64,000 nt of DNA from Rhodobacterales bacterium LSUCC0387 (GTDB taxonomy: Bacteria; Pseudomonadota; Alphaproteobacteria; Rhodobacterales; Rhodobacteraceae). The stretch lies in the NCBI GenBank assembly GCA_015689775.1, contig WVSR01000001.1, forward strand, positions 683,501 to 747,500. Reading direction: 5' to 3'. The notes below the pieces were generated by a model. That model was not told the origin of the DNA. It saw only the letters and a list, made by a program, of their open reading frames with translations, and did not search any database. Position 1 is the first letter of the stretch. Each line of letters starts with the position of its first letter. The position numbers were made by a program, and so were the translations under genes. Below, one piece after another: positions 29,675 through 37,140 of this stretch.

Positions 29675-29986
29675 ATGGTTGCGCGCATTTACAAACCCGC
29701 CAGAACCGCAATGTCCTCGGGCAGTGCTAAAACCAAGGATTGGGTTCTAGAGTTTGCTCCTGAAAGCGCGCGCGAGATTGATCCGTTGATGGGGTGGACA
29801 TCAAGCGGCGATACAAAAGCGCAAGTGCGCCTTTATTTCGACAGCCAAGAGGCAGCCGACGATTATGCCCGCGCCCATGGCATTGAAGCAGTGGTGTTGC
29901 GTCCCAAATCGCGCAAGCCGAATGTGCGCGCAGGCGGCTATGGCGAGAACTTCGCCACCAACCGTCGCACGGTTTGGACGCATTAA
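29675..29986 (+). CDS. NDUFS4-like (18 kDa) accessory subunit of respiratory complex I
   Basis: 103 residues of the ETC complex I conserved-region family, homologous to mitochondrial NDUFS4 and kept in alphaproteobacteria. The N-terminal ARIYKPARTAMSSGSAKTKDW and the C-terminal pattern AGGYGENFATNRRTVWTH are characteristic, with LMGWTSSGDT in the middle. It would sit on the peripheral arm of NADH dehydrogenase at the membrane. The ATG at 29675 has GACGGAG upstream; an ATG five codons earlier is in frame. The tRNA-Arg gene that houses the island follows 59 bases after the stop. Confidence 0.9.
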   Translation: MVARIYKPARTAMSSGSAKTKDWVLEFAPESAREIDPLMGWTSSGDTKAQVRLYFDSQEAADDYARAHGIEAVVLRPKSRKPNVRAGGYGENFATNRRTVWTH

Positions 29987-30045
29987 CCCAACATCCCCTT
30001 TGCCCGTTTACGCAGGCTGCAAGATTGGGTAATCAGCCCTCATGC

Positions 30046-30122
30046 GGTCCCTTAGCTCAACTGGATAGAGCAGCTGACTTCTAATCAGCAGGTTCGGGGT
30101 TCGAGTCCTCGAGGGATCGCCA
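30046..30122 (+). tRNA. tRNA-Arg (anticodon TCT), integration site of the island
   Basis: A complete 77-base cloverleaf with encoded CCA. Acceptor GGTCCCT pairs with AGGGATC (one G-T wobble), anticodon arm GCTGA-CTTCTAA-TCAGC with TCT at 30080-30082, T arm CGGGG-TTCGAGT-CCTCG. Its bases 3-77 plus one more recur at 41369-41444 and its last 38 recur with one change at 44319-44356. The 5' flank is ordinary host sequence and the 3' flank is island sequence. Confidence 0.95.
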
Positions 30123-30123
30123 T
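30048..30123 (+). repeat. Attachment core, left copy (attL of unit 1)
   Basis: A 76-base stretch from tRNA position 3 to one base beyond CCA is identical to 41369-41444. The two copies bound an 11.3-kb unit that contains its own integrase gene, so this is the direct repeat left by site-specific integration into tRNA-Arg. Confidence 0.9.
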
Positions 30124-30430
30124 AAAAATAAGAAAAAAATTCACTTTTACATCTTCGCGCGGAATATAAGCGAGACATTCAGCGAGACGAAATGGCGTGG
30201 AATCGCGTAATTTGACGTAGACGGTAAAGCACCGTCCCACGCGCGCTTGGCTGCGTGTTTGCTCCCGCGCGCGCGCGCGTCGCTCCCGTTTTGTGTGTGA
30301 TTAGTCACCGAACGCTGTGTATGCGAGGTGACGTGCCACCTTGGTTCATCGATTGTATCTTGGATTTTTAGTATAAATATGGCATTGATGTGCGCCATAG
30401 AAACTTAACCGTCAGGCAAGTTGTTAAACT
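30123..30430. other. Left end of unit 1, non-coding
   Basis: About 300 bases between the tRNA and the first cargo gene. It contains the left pair of AGCGAGAC repeats (30169-30188) and a GC-alternating stretch near 30270. An 83-codon minus-strand frame here overlaps the repeats and is not credible. The promoter of the gene at 30431 should be in the AT-rich 30350-30425 part. Confidence 0.55.
30169..30195 (+). repeat. Putative integrase arm-type sites, left
   Basis: AGCGAGAC occurs twice with a 12-base period (30169 and 30181), followed by GAAATGG. The same 27-base block, with three differences, stands at 41259-41285 in the same orientation next to the integrase start. In the circular form the two blocks would flank the tRNA core at about 46 and 84 bases, as arm sites of lambda-type integrases do. 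Confidence 0.65.
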
Positions 30431-30727
30431 ATGCGCTCAAAGGAAATGAGTTTTGCCCAATTGAAAAGAATGCTTCTTATGATGGAAGCAGACCTCGGGA
30501 TGACGGATCTTTCCCAAGATGAAAAGGACATATTGGCTGCTGTCTTTGAACTGCGAGATGCCAATGGGTATTTTGAAAGTGACAGTGTAAGATCACACGA
30601 ACTTACATCTAGTGTATCTCACGGTACTTTTTTTCGGGCGCTAAGGTCTCTCGTTGAGCGTGGCTTGATCGAGAAGGGGGAAGGAAGGCAGCGTAAGCTT
30701 TATCGACTATCTTTGCAGGCTTCTTAA
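30431..30727 (+). CDS. Small winged-helix-like protein
   Basis: 98 residues, not recognised as a named family. It begins with a helical region (FAQLKRMLLMMEADLG), and the C-terminal half has the look of a winged helix-turn-helix: SSVSHGTFFRALRSLVERG as the recognition region and LIEKGEGRQRKLYRLS as the wing. The pattern is like MarR/plasmid-type DNA-binding proteins. As the first cargo gene it could regulate the element or the cargo. Its end overlaps by 21 bases the convergent membrane protein gene. A similar small protein, in general pattern only, lies at 57839. Confidence 0.55.
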   Translation: MRSKEMSFAQLKRMLLMMEADLGMTDLSQDEKDILAAVFELRDANGYFESDSVRSHELTSSVSHGTFFRALRSLVERGLIEKGEGRQRKLYRLSLQAS

Positions 30728-31291
30728 ACCTCTGAACATCAGCATCAATGCCCCAAAACAGACAAGCGTGCCTGTGGTGTCGCCAATAAGGAAGGCTGCC
30801 ATTATCGGAATGCTGTCTTGTGGCAGAATATTTGACGCGAAAATTATATTATGCCCAACAGAATTTAAAACTGATGATATGAATCCAACAATCAATAAGT
30901 GACGCCATGTCGCCAAGGTTGTCGGGCGGTTGGCTGCATAAAGATTTACTCCTGCGAGCCGTAGTGTTTCGAACGTCACGAACGCCACCGAACTTACCAA
31001 AAACCAAGCTAGTATAGATTTTGTTGTTAAGTCGGCATCTGGGGTCAATATAAAATGCATAAAAAAATTGGCTGCAAAAAGATAAACTACTGACCAGGCC
31101 CCAAACAGCCATGCCGCAATAACCCGAACACCATGAAGCGGGAAGATTAACGCAGCAAAAACTGTCACACTAGGAAGGTACGTCTGTTGTGCAGGGACGA
31201 TGACTTCTTTGACCAAAATCATCGCAATTACGTATCCAACTGTAACTAAAAGCACATTTAAAGTGTGTATTTTTATGGTTTCCAATTTCAT
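30707..31291 (-). CDS. Multi-pass membrane protein, MASE1-like
   Basis: 194 residues with about five or six hydrophobic segments (from VLLVTVGYVIAMILV at the N-terminus to FLIGDTTGTLVCFGALMLM near the end). The conserved-looking GDTTGT in the last helix and overall topology recall MASE1 sensory domains, but no GGDEF, kinase or other output domain is attached. The start at 31291 has AGGAAATG upstream; a start 9 codons earlier is also open. It is convergent with the winged-helix gene. Function unknown; sensing or transport are both possible. Confidence 0.6.
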   Translation of the reverse strand: MKLETIKIHTLNVLLVTVGYVIAMILVKEVIVPAQQTYLPSVTVFAALIFPLHGVRVIAAWLFGAWSVVYLFAANFFMHFILTPDADLTTKSILAWFLVSSVAFVTFETLRLAGVNLYAANRPTTLATWRHLLIVGFISSVLNSVGHNIIFASNILPQDSIPIMAAFLIGDTTGTLVCFGALMLMFRGLRSLQR

Positions 31292-31455
31292 TTTGTAGCA
31301 TTTCCTAATATCTAACAAAGCTAGATTACCTCAATTTATTCAGAGTGCAAAACGCTATTTGGCCGTCCATTAGAGTGCGGCTTTTTCAAAATTTTGGGTT
31401 TACTTACCCTCCCAGTATACAATAATTAAGTACCAAAATGTAAATTGAGGCCTAG

Positions 31456-32433
31456 ATGAATCGCCCATGTATTTTCCTGTCACTGGCTGTCGCTTTCTTC
31501 CCAGTCATGGGAGTAGCCGATGGTAGTCCAAATGATGTGATGCAGGAGCATGCCCTGCCTATTATCATGTCCCTAGCCTCCGACGAAGGTTACTCACTAA
31601 GTGATGAGGTACAGCAGCTCGGCCTTTCGTTCTTGAACACCAATTTGAATGAATTTGAGCGGGGCGTTTTGGGCAGTTCGAACTTTACCCATTTTGAGAT
31701 TTCGGTTGGTGCAGACGCTTTTGGATTACGTTCTACCGGAACCTCAACAAAAACTGAAATGATTGCAGTTTACCGCCTGCACGAAAGTCAAAATTGGTTC
31801 CATTTCAATCAGACTTCGCTCGTACGTTTTAATGGGCGTAATACCGTCAATCTCGGTTTTGGCAGTCGTTACATTAACGATCCTGAAACAGTTATTCTCG
31901 GTGGCAACATCTTTTATGACTATGAACTCGACAGCGACCATGAACGAAGTGGCTTTGGGGTAGAGGTTTTAACCTCCTTGCTAGAGTTCAGAGCCAACCG
32001 CTATCACGCGATATCGGGAACCGTTAATTATCAAAGTTCCGATGAGACTGCGCTCGACGGACATGACATAAAACTGACTGCTAACTTGCCTTACTTGTAT
32101 TCATCCAATGTATATTTTGAGCAAAGCGATTTTGACGATGGTGCGGCTTATTCAGTCGAAACAGATGAGTATGGCGTACAGCTAGAGGTCGCTCCCAATC
32201 TAGTTTTCAGTTTTTCAGAACAGCAAGAACAAGGTAGCCCCACAGAACGTGTAGCATCCTTGACCTATTCCATCGCGTTAGGTGAGCAAAATGCTCCGAC
32301 GCGTGTAATGCAAGATGGTGATTGGGCTGCTCAGTTGCAGCCAATCCGCGATCAGCTGTACCGACCAGTTGAGCGCGAAAATAGAATTATGAAGAAGACA
32401 GTGGTCTTCGGCGTCACGGCTAGTGGATATTAA
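31456..32433 (+). CDS. Inverse autotransporter beta-barrel protein without passenger
   Basis: 325 residues. A signal peptide (CIFLSLAVAFFPVMGVADG) is followed by a short linker and an outer-membrane beta-barrel. Words such as VNLGFGSRYI, ILGGNIFYDYE, HERSGFGVEV and EFRANRYHAISG match the inverse-autotransporter (intimin/invasin, type Ve) barrel. It ends soon after QLYRPVERENRI, the place where the passenger Ig-like domains normally begin; here only about 15 residues follow. So this is a barrel alone. The next gene starts 2 bases after its stop, suggesting an operon in which a separate secreted protein may take the passenger role. Confidence 0.82.
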   Translation: MNRPCIFLSLAVAFFPVMGVADGSPNDVMQEHALPIIMSLASDEGYSLSDEVQQLGLSFLNTNLNEFERGVLGSSNFTHFEISVGADAFGLRSTGTSTKTEMIAVYRLHESQNWFHFNQTSLVRFNGRNTVNLGFGSRYINDPETVILGGNIFYDYELDSDHERSGFGVEVLTSLLEFRANRYHAISGTVNYQSSDETALDGHDIKLTANLPYLYSSNVYFEQSDFDDGAAYSVETDEYGVQLEVAPNLVFSFSEQQEQGSPTERVASLTYSIALGEQNAPTRVMQDGDWAAQLQPIRDQLYRPVERENRIMKKTVVFGVTASGY

Positions 32434-32435
32434 TC

Positions 32436-33323
32436 ATGAGATATTTTGTAATATTAGTGTTTTGCCTTTTCATTTTCCCACTGGGCGCTCTTGAGGCTGC
32501 TGGTCCCCCAATTTGCACAGAAGACAGTAGTGGCCGAATTACGAATGTAGATGCAGGCGGCTCTAACGATTTTTGCAGACTGTCGCCGTCGGAACTGCAA
32601 ATTACACTTAAGTATCTCGGTCTTTGTACCAGCCAACCAAGTGTCAGTTCATATAGTACTGTCTGCACTCCACTCTTTGAAAGCGCCGTTGGAGAAGAGT
32701 TGACTTTGGCATCAGGTGGTTCGGTGCCGTTAGTTGGGTCAATATCAATTCCGGAGGGCACTTACACACATGCTTGGATATTAACTTCAAACACAGTCAA
32801 GCTCAGCATTTTGGGCCATTTTACACCGGATCGCACAGGGAAGTCGGGCACAGGCCCTTACTGCTGGACGTTATCGGGGAATTCTTCAGGCGGCACTGGC
32901 GCGATAAACGAGAGTACGTCTCAATCTTCTTGGTTAGCTGAATGTGGAACACTTGCAGATTCCGACCCGCAGCTAACCACCTCTACAATGGTGGCGTTTT
33001 ATGATTTCGCAGGAAGGACTGGCTACTTAAACACCAGCTCTGGAACGAACAGTTCTGGGAGCTATGAAATTATTCTCATCGATAGTGCTGGGAACGAAAG
33101 TATTGTCGCGCTCAGCGGATCCAGCTCAAATCCAGCCACACAATTCGGTGGGACACAAACATTTACAACGCCGGTGGTAGTTTCGCCAAGTACGACATCA
33201 ATTGATGTAGGCTTTCGCCTTGAGAATACTGGTGGAGTTTTGTTCGGAACGGTCGGGGGAGACACGAGCCATATCCCACGCTTTGGTGTAGGAGGTTTTG
33301 AATTCCGCGTTCAAACTAACTGA
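32436..33323 (+). CDS. Secreted protein of unknown family, Ser/Thr/Gly-rich
   Basis: 295 residues with a signal peptide (FVILVFCLFIFPLGALEAA). The mature part starts with a cysteine-containing region (PPICTEDSSG, NDFCRL, LGLCTSQ, STVCTPLF), then SISIPEGTYTHAW and a long low-complexity region of predicted beta structure rich in S, T and G, without charged clusters. I do not recognise the family. It begins 2 bases after the inverse-autotransporter barrel gene and could be a surface partner, pilin-like or adhesin-like, but this is inference from position and composition. Confidence 0.7.
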   Translation: MRYFVILVFCLFIFPLGALEAAGPPICTEDSSGRITNVDAGGSNDFCRLSPSELQITLKYLGLCTSQPSVSSYSTVCTPLFESAVGEELTLASGGSVPLVGSISIPEGTYTHAWILTSNTVKLSILGHFTPDRTGKSGTGPYCWTLSGNSSGGTGAINESTSQSSWLAECGTLADSDPQLTTSTMVAFYDFAGRTGYLNTSSGTNSSGSYEIILIDSAGNESIVALSGSSSNPATQFGGTQTFTTPVVVSPSTTSIDVGFRLENTGGVLFGTVGGDTSHIPRFGVGGFEFRVQTN

Positions 33324-33376
33324 ATCTATCGATGATCTAAATTTGATCATTCGACAGCCCATACGGAAACGATGCA

Positions 33377-34504
33377 ATGCTACTTTTCAGAAACCTTGGC
33401 TTAGTGTTTGCTCTAGCTTTCCCATCTGTTGCCTTGGCTGACGATACAGCTCGCATGGCCCAGTCTTTACTGAACGAGTTGGGGTATTCTATTGCTGTTG
33501 ATGGTGCTTGGGGGCCAAACAGCCAGAGAGCCTTGGAGTCATTTTACAATCAAAATGACCAGGTTTTTGACGGCACTTTTGATGAAACAGAATTGGCTGA
33601 TTTAGCAGCAGCAAATAACCCGATTGCAGCAATTATGGATGCGGAAACCGCTGCATTATTTGGTGTTCATGACCAAAATATTTCCTCCGAAGATGGGCTT
33701 CAAATTGTTGAGTTTGAAGGCCGGACGGCAGCTCGTTTCTTTTTGAGATATGCCGATGGTGGTGGGGCGGAGGACTGGAACCCAAACGACATGAACGGAA
33801 GAGCGCAGCGCATCCAGGTTAGAGAAATTCCCGAGTATGGCGAAATGCGGGATGGGTTTGAATATTGGTACAAGTTTTCAATGTATATCCCCACTCCGTT
33901 CGGTGCGCGCGGTCATTCAAACTCTCCGTGGGATATCAAGTTCCGAGATGGCGGTGTCCAAATGTATCCAACCTTCTCGTTTGTTAACCACTGGGGAAAC
34001 CTCACATACCAGGCCCCCGAAGAGGAGGTTGTCTGCTGGGAGGCCGAAGATCAAAATGGCAACACAACAGAGATGTGCGGTAATGTTGGTTTAACCGCTG
34101 TGATGAACTACCCGCAGTCCTATTATGACCAGTGGGACGATTATGTTTTACAGGTAAATATGCGTGAGGGTCGGGAGATAACTCGCATTTTCCGTAATCA
34201 GGAACTTTTGGGAGTTCTGCCCGGCGATTTGAGCCGAGACGGAGATTATGCTGGCTTCAAATTTGGCCTCTACCGTTTCCGAATATCGGGTGAGCCATTA
34301 GACGAAACAATTTACTTTGCAGACGTCATGCGCAGGTCAAGCTGTGAGGAGTTGGGTATTGGGAACTGCGAGGCCATGACATCAGCTCAGTCGGTACCAG
34401 GCATATATGGCGCGATGGAAATGACGCTCTGCGGCATTGAGCCATATGAAAATCGGCCATGTCCGACGCTGTGTAGAGGCAACCAGTGCAACAGGCTGCA
34501 ATGA
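33377..34504 (+). CDS. Secreted polysaccharide-lyase-like protein with N-terminal peptidoglycan-binding domain
   Basis: 375 residues. Signal peptide (LVFALAFPSVALA), then a PG_binding_1 domain at about residues 25-75 (MAQSLLNELGYSIAVDG, WGPNSQRALESFY). The remaining 270 residues resemble the jelly-roll fold of heparin-lyase/alginate-lyase-like enzymes: YWYKFSMYIP, HSNSPWDIKFRDGG, SYYDQWDDYVLQVN, YAGFKFGLYR. Several cysteines near the C-terminus (CEELGIGNCEAM, CPTLCRGNQCN) suggest disulfides. It probably acts on an acidic polysaccharide outside the cell or in the envelope. Active-site residues cannot be fixed from sequence alone. Confidence 0.72.
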   Translation: MLLFRNLGLVFALAFPSVALADDTARMAQSLLNELGYSIAVDGAWGPNSQRALESFYNQNDQVFDGTFDETELADLAAANNPIAAIMDAETAALFGVHDQNISSEDGLQIVEFEGRTAARFFLRYADGGGAEDWNPNDMNGRAQRIQVREIPEYGEMRDGFEYWYKFSMYIPTPFGARGHSNSPWDIKFRDGGVQMYPTFSFVNHWGNLTYQAPEEEVVCWEAEDQNGNTTEMCGNVGLTAVMNYPQSYYDQWDDYVLQVNMREGREITRIFRNQELLGVLPGDLSRDGDYAGFKFGLYRFRISGEPLDETIYFADVMRRSSCEELGIGNCEAMTSAQSVPGIYGAMEMTLCGIEPYENRPCPTLCRGNQCNRLQ

Positions 34505-34570
34505 TGTCTTCCTCCCAGTCGTTTCAATGATTCAAGTTGAACGCGGTTTGTAGTTTAAAGAGTTGGATTT

Positions 34571-36841
34571 ATGGCAACCATATCAGACAGAATAGCTTGG
34601 GTATTGGTGTCATCATTCCTATCTGTCGTTTATGCAAGTGCACCAACTCTTGCCCAAAATTTTTTGGCTGAGACAACCCACTCCAGAAATTTCAGAGGCT
34701 ATGCAGCAGGCCATGAATTAACTACACCAAATTATTCCGACTTTTTTGCTTTTGAAAATCCATTAGAGCTAAGGTCTGTTGGAGCGGTTATTTCTGCTGC
34801 GGGCAATTTAATAGCCTATGACGACCAGCCTGCCATTCAATACGATATAATTATTAATTGGGGGGGCTTCGAGTTTCCGGCCACAATTTGCCACCAATAC
34901 ATAGAAAGCGTCGGTTATTTTGGCACCAGTATTGCGGTATCTTCAGGCCAGGGTTTCGGTGGCATTGAGGATCTTGAGCAATATGCAGACACCAAATGTC
35001 ATGATGATGGGCCATTGGTGGCAGTTCGGAGTTGGCGGCCACCAATCGAGTTTTCGCCAATCGGGCTTACAGCACTGTTCTTGGAATTGAGGCGTGAATA
35101 TATCGCCATCCAATTACTAAATAGCTTACCCAACTTACCTATTACACACCAAGACATGTTTAGTGATGCGCTTGGAATTCCAATAACTGGTGCGTCTCAG
35201 ACCCTGCCGCGAGCACAATCAGGCCTCACGCCTTCAGTTAACAATGCAACTCTCCAGCTTGTGCATCCATATGCGGAATTCCGAGATGAACAAGGTGAGA
35301 ATGTTGGCGCTTATGGATACGCAGCCGCTATCAGTATCATTGATATAAATGATGATGGTTACCCTGAAGTTTTGTCGTTTCCTACCAATAGAATTGAAGC
35401 GCGGCCTCTGCAGATTTTAGCTTACGAAAATACTGGGGAGACGTTTTCATATAACGATCAAATGATCACCCCGTCCAATCAAGAGGCAGTTAGGGACAGG
35501 ATTGTCGCTGACTTTGATAACGACGGATTCGATGACCTTCTCGTCGTAGACACAGGCTGGGAACTTGATAACAGAAATCCGTCTGCCTTTAAGGGTGCCA
35601 CCCTGAAACTTTTCATGGGCAACGGAGTCAACTTGGATTTTGTTCCTGATGAAGAGTGGTTTGGTAGAGAAATGCCACGTTTCTATAACCACATGGGTTC
35701 GCATGGCGATTTGGATAATGACGGTGACATTGACATAGTCGTTGCGGCCATGAGTGGGCCAATCATACAGGGGGGGTTGCGGGTGCTAATAAATGACGGA
35801 AATGCTCGCTTCTCAGAACATGTATTTACGCACGCACAGACGGGTCTTGTCGGCGATCCATCGGGAGTAGTTGTAGTTGAATCCGTTGATGGGCCAAGAA
35901 TTATTGCCTCTGGATATCGTTCATGGACTGAAGAAAATCCCTCCTCAGTGCCTGGTGTATTTCGATTTTCTAATGGACGCCTAATTCGTGAGGCATCAAT
36001 TGAGAAGCCATTCTCAAATAGCACTGTTTGGATGAATTACGGTGGGGCTGATGCTTATGCCGTCGACATAAACAACGACGGAATAGAGGACTATGTACAG
36101 CTCTGGGAAACAGAACCTACTAATACAGGCATATTTGATGAATGGAGCCACATTGGCGATTTGCGGGTAGAGAGTAGGTATGAAACTCTCGGCATGAACG
36201 ATGACATGGTCGCGGTCTATTTGCAAAATTCAGCAGGTGAGTTTCTTCTATCTAGCGTCTTTCCATTGTCACAAGATGGAAGCCCATTGTTAGAGTTTGC
36301 AGATGTCAACAACGATGGCTGGGTCGATTTTTACACTTATGGATATCATGTTAAGCGTAATTCAATTCATGAAACGATTTGGCTGAACGATGGAACGGGC
36401 CAATTTGGGAATCCTACTGAAATACCTGTTCAAGGATTTGGCCCCCGACTAAGCGTTACAGGCTTTCTACTTGATTTTGACAAAGACAATGACTTTGATT
36501 TTTTAGGTCTTTGGGGGCACGGCGGCGGCGAGCGGTTGTTGGTCTTTGAAAACCACGGCGTTGATTTTGAATTGGATGACGCAACTGTGGTTAATCATGT
36601 AATTTCAATGCGCGACTTCTTTGGCTTCCAAGTTGAACAAGCGTTACAAAATGATCGATCGAAAGTAGTCCAATTGCAGACCGCGCTAAATCAGCTTGGT
36701 TACAATGCCGGCTCTCCAGACGGCATTTTCGGGCCAGCCACGCGCAGAGCGATAGAGGCCTTTAACGCTGACTACTCTGGTCGCTTCGTCGCTGGTCTGA
36801 CACAATCAAACGCGGCCGCGATTTTATCAGCGGTTGAATAA
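34571..36841 (+). CDS. Secreted FG-GAP/VCBS repeat protein with C-terminal peptidoglycan-binding domain
   Basis: 756 residues with a signal peptide (VLVSSFLSVVYASAPTLA). From about residue 255 to 640 there are six calcium-loop words of the FG-GAP/VCBS beta-propeller type: DINDDGYPE, DFDNDGFDD, DLDNDGDID, DINNDGIED, DVNNDGWVD and DFDKDNDFD. Residues of about 699-740 are a PG_binding_1 domain (QTALNQLGYNAGSPDGIFGP). The first 250 residues are not recognised. It is the last of the four exported cargo proteins and the second with a peptidoglycan-binding domain, here at the opposite end. A large extracellular or wall-bound adhesin or scaffold is the simplest reading. Confidence 0.78.
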   Translation: MATISDRIAWVLVSSFLSVVYASAPTLAQNFLAETTHSRNFRGYAAGHELTTPNYSDFFAFENPLELRSVGAVISAAGNLIAYDDQPAIQYDIIINWGGFEFPATICHQYIESVGYFGTSIAVSSGQGFGGIEDLEQYADTKCHDDGPLVAVRSWRPPIEFSPIGLTALFLELRREYIAIQLLNSLPNLPITHQDMFSDALGIPITGASQTLPRAQSGLTPSVNNATLQLVHPYAEFRDEQGENVGAYGYAAAISIIDINDDGYPEVLSFPTNRIEARPLQILAYENTGETFSYNDQMITPSNQEAVRDRIVADFDNDGFDDLLVVDTGWELDNRNPSAFKGATLKLFMGNGVNLDFVPDEEWFGREMPRFYNHMGSHGDLDNDGDIDIVVAAMSGPIIQGGLRVLINDGNARFSEHVFTHAQTGLVGDPSGVVVVESVDGPRIIASGYRSWTEENPSSVPGVFRFSNGRLIREASIEKPFSNSTVWMNYGGADAYAVDINNDGIEDYVQLWETEPTNTGIFDEWSHIGDLRVESRYETLGMNDDMVAVYLQNSAGEFLLSSVFPLSQDGSPLLEFADVNNDGWVDFYTYGYHVKRNSIHETIWLNDGTGQFGNPTEIPVQGFGPRLSVTGFLLDFDKDNDFDFLGLWGHGGGERLLVFENHGVDFELDDATVVNHVISMRDFFGFQVEQALQNDRSKVVQLQTALNQLGYNAGSPDGIFGPATRRAIEAFNADYSGRFVAGLTQSNAAAILSAVE

Positions 36842-36861
36842 ATATTCCTCACATTCAGCAG

Positions 36862-36903
36862 ACGACAAGACGACACCCCTAAAGGGGGGTGTCTGTCGTG
36901 TCG
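36862..36903. terminator. Hairpin between the cargo cluster and the primase gene
   Basis: GACACCCC pairs with GGGGTGTC around a 6-base loop (36872-36893), with imperfect extension by flanking GACGACA/TGTCGTG. It sits between two convergent genes and may stop transcription from either side, although no clean T-run follows. It could instead be part of the iteron region. Confidence 0.5.
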
Positions 36904-37140
36904 CCATCTGCAGGGTTATGTCAGGCGTCATTTTAAGGATTGTCGCCCGATGTCGCCTTGTCGCCGAGTGAGTAGTAATCATCTTTTGCTGCCAATAATC
37001 CCTTTGCAACAAGGTCGCGTCGCGCGCGGCTAAAGGCATCATTCTTCGACTTATCATTGTCGCCTGTGTGTCGCTGGAGAAAAATCGGACGCCAGTCATC
37101 CAAATGCAGGCGACAAGGCTCTGGTTTTGATTTTGTCGCC
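36899..37140. repeat. Cluster of TGTCGCC iterons, candidate replication origin
   Basis: The heptamer TGTCGCC occurs at 36899, 36941, 36951, 36959, 37058 and 37134, with an inverted copy at 37109 and a one-base variant (TGTCGCT) at 37068. That is seven exact copies in about 240 bases, where chance would give far less than one. They lie across the 3' end of the primase-helicase gene and just beyond it. In some phage-inducible islands the origin with iterons lies right after the rep/primase gene, so this is a candidate origin. Confidence 0.5.

Noticed and set aside
30268-30283. GCGCGCGC stretch as a Z-DNA or regulatory site
   Set aside because: Similar CG-alternating stretches are common in this GC-rich genome and it has no conserved neighbour.
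30147-30398. Minus-strand frame of 83 codons at the left end of the island
   Set aside because: It runs through the AGCGAGAC repeat pair and a GC-alternating stretch and has no ribosome binding site or protein-like pattern.
36899-37140. CRISPR array from the repeated TGTCGCC words
   Set aside because: The word is 7 bases, spacing is irregular and the region is coding in part. There are no spacers of equal size and no cas genes in the window.
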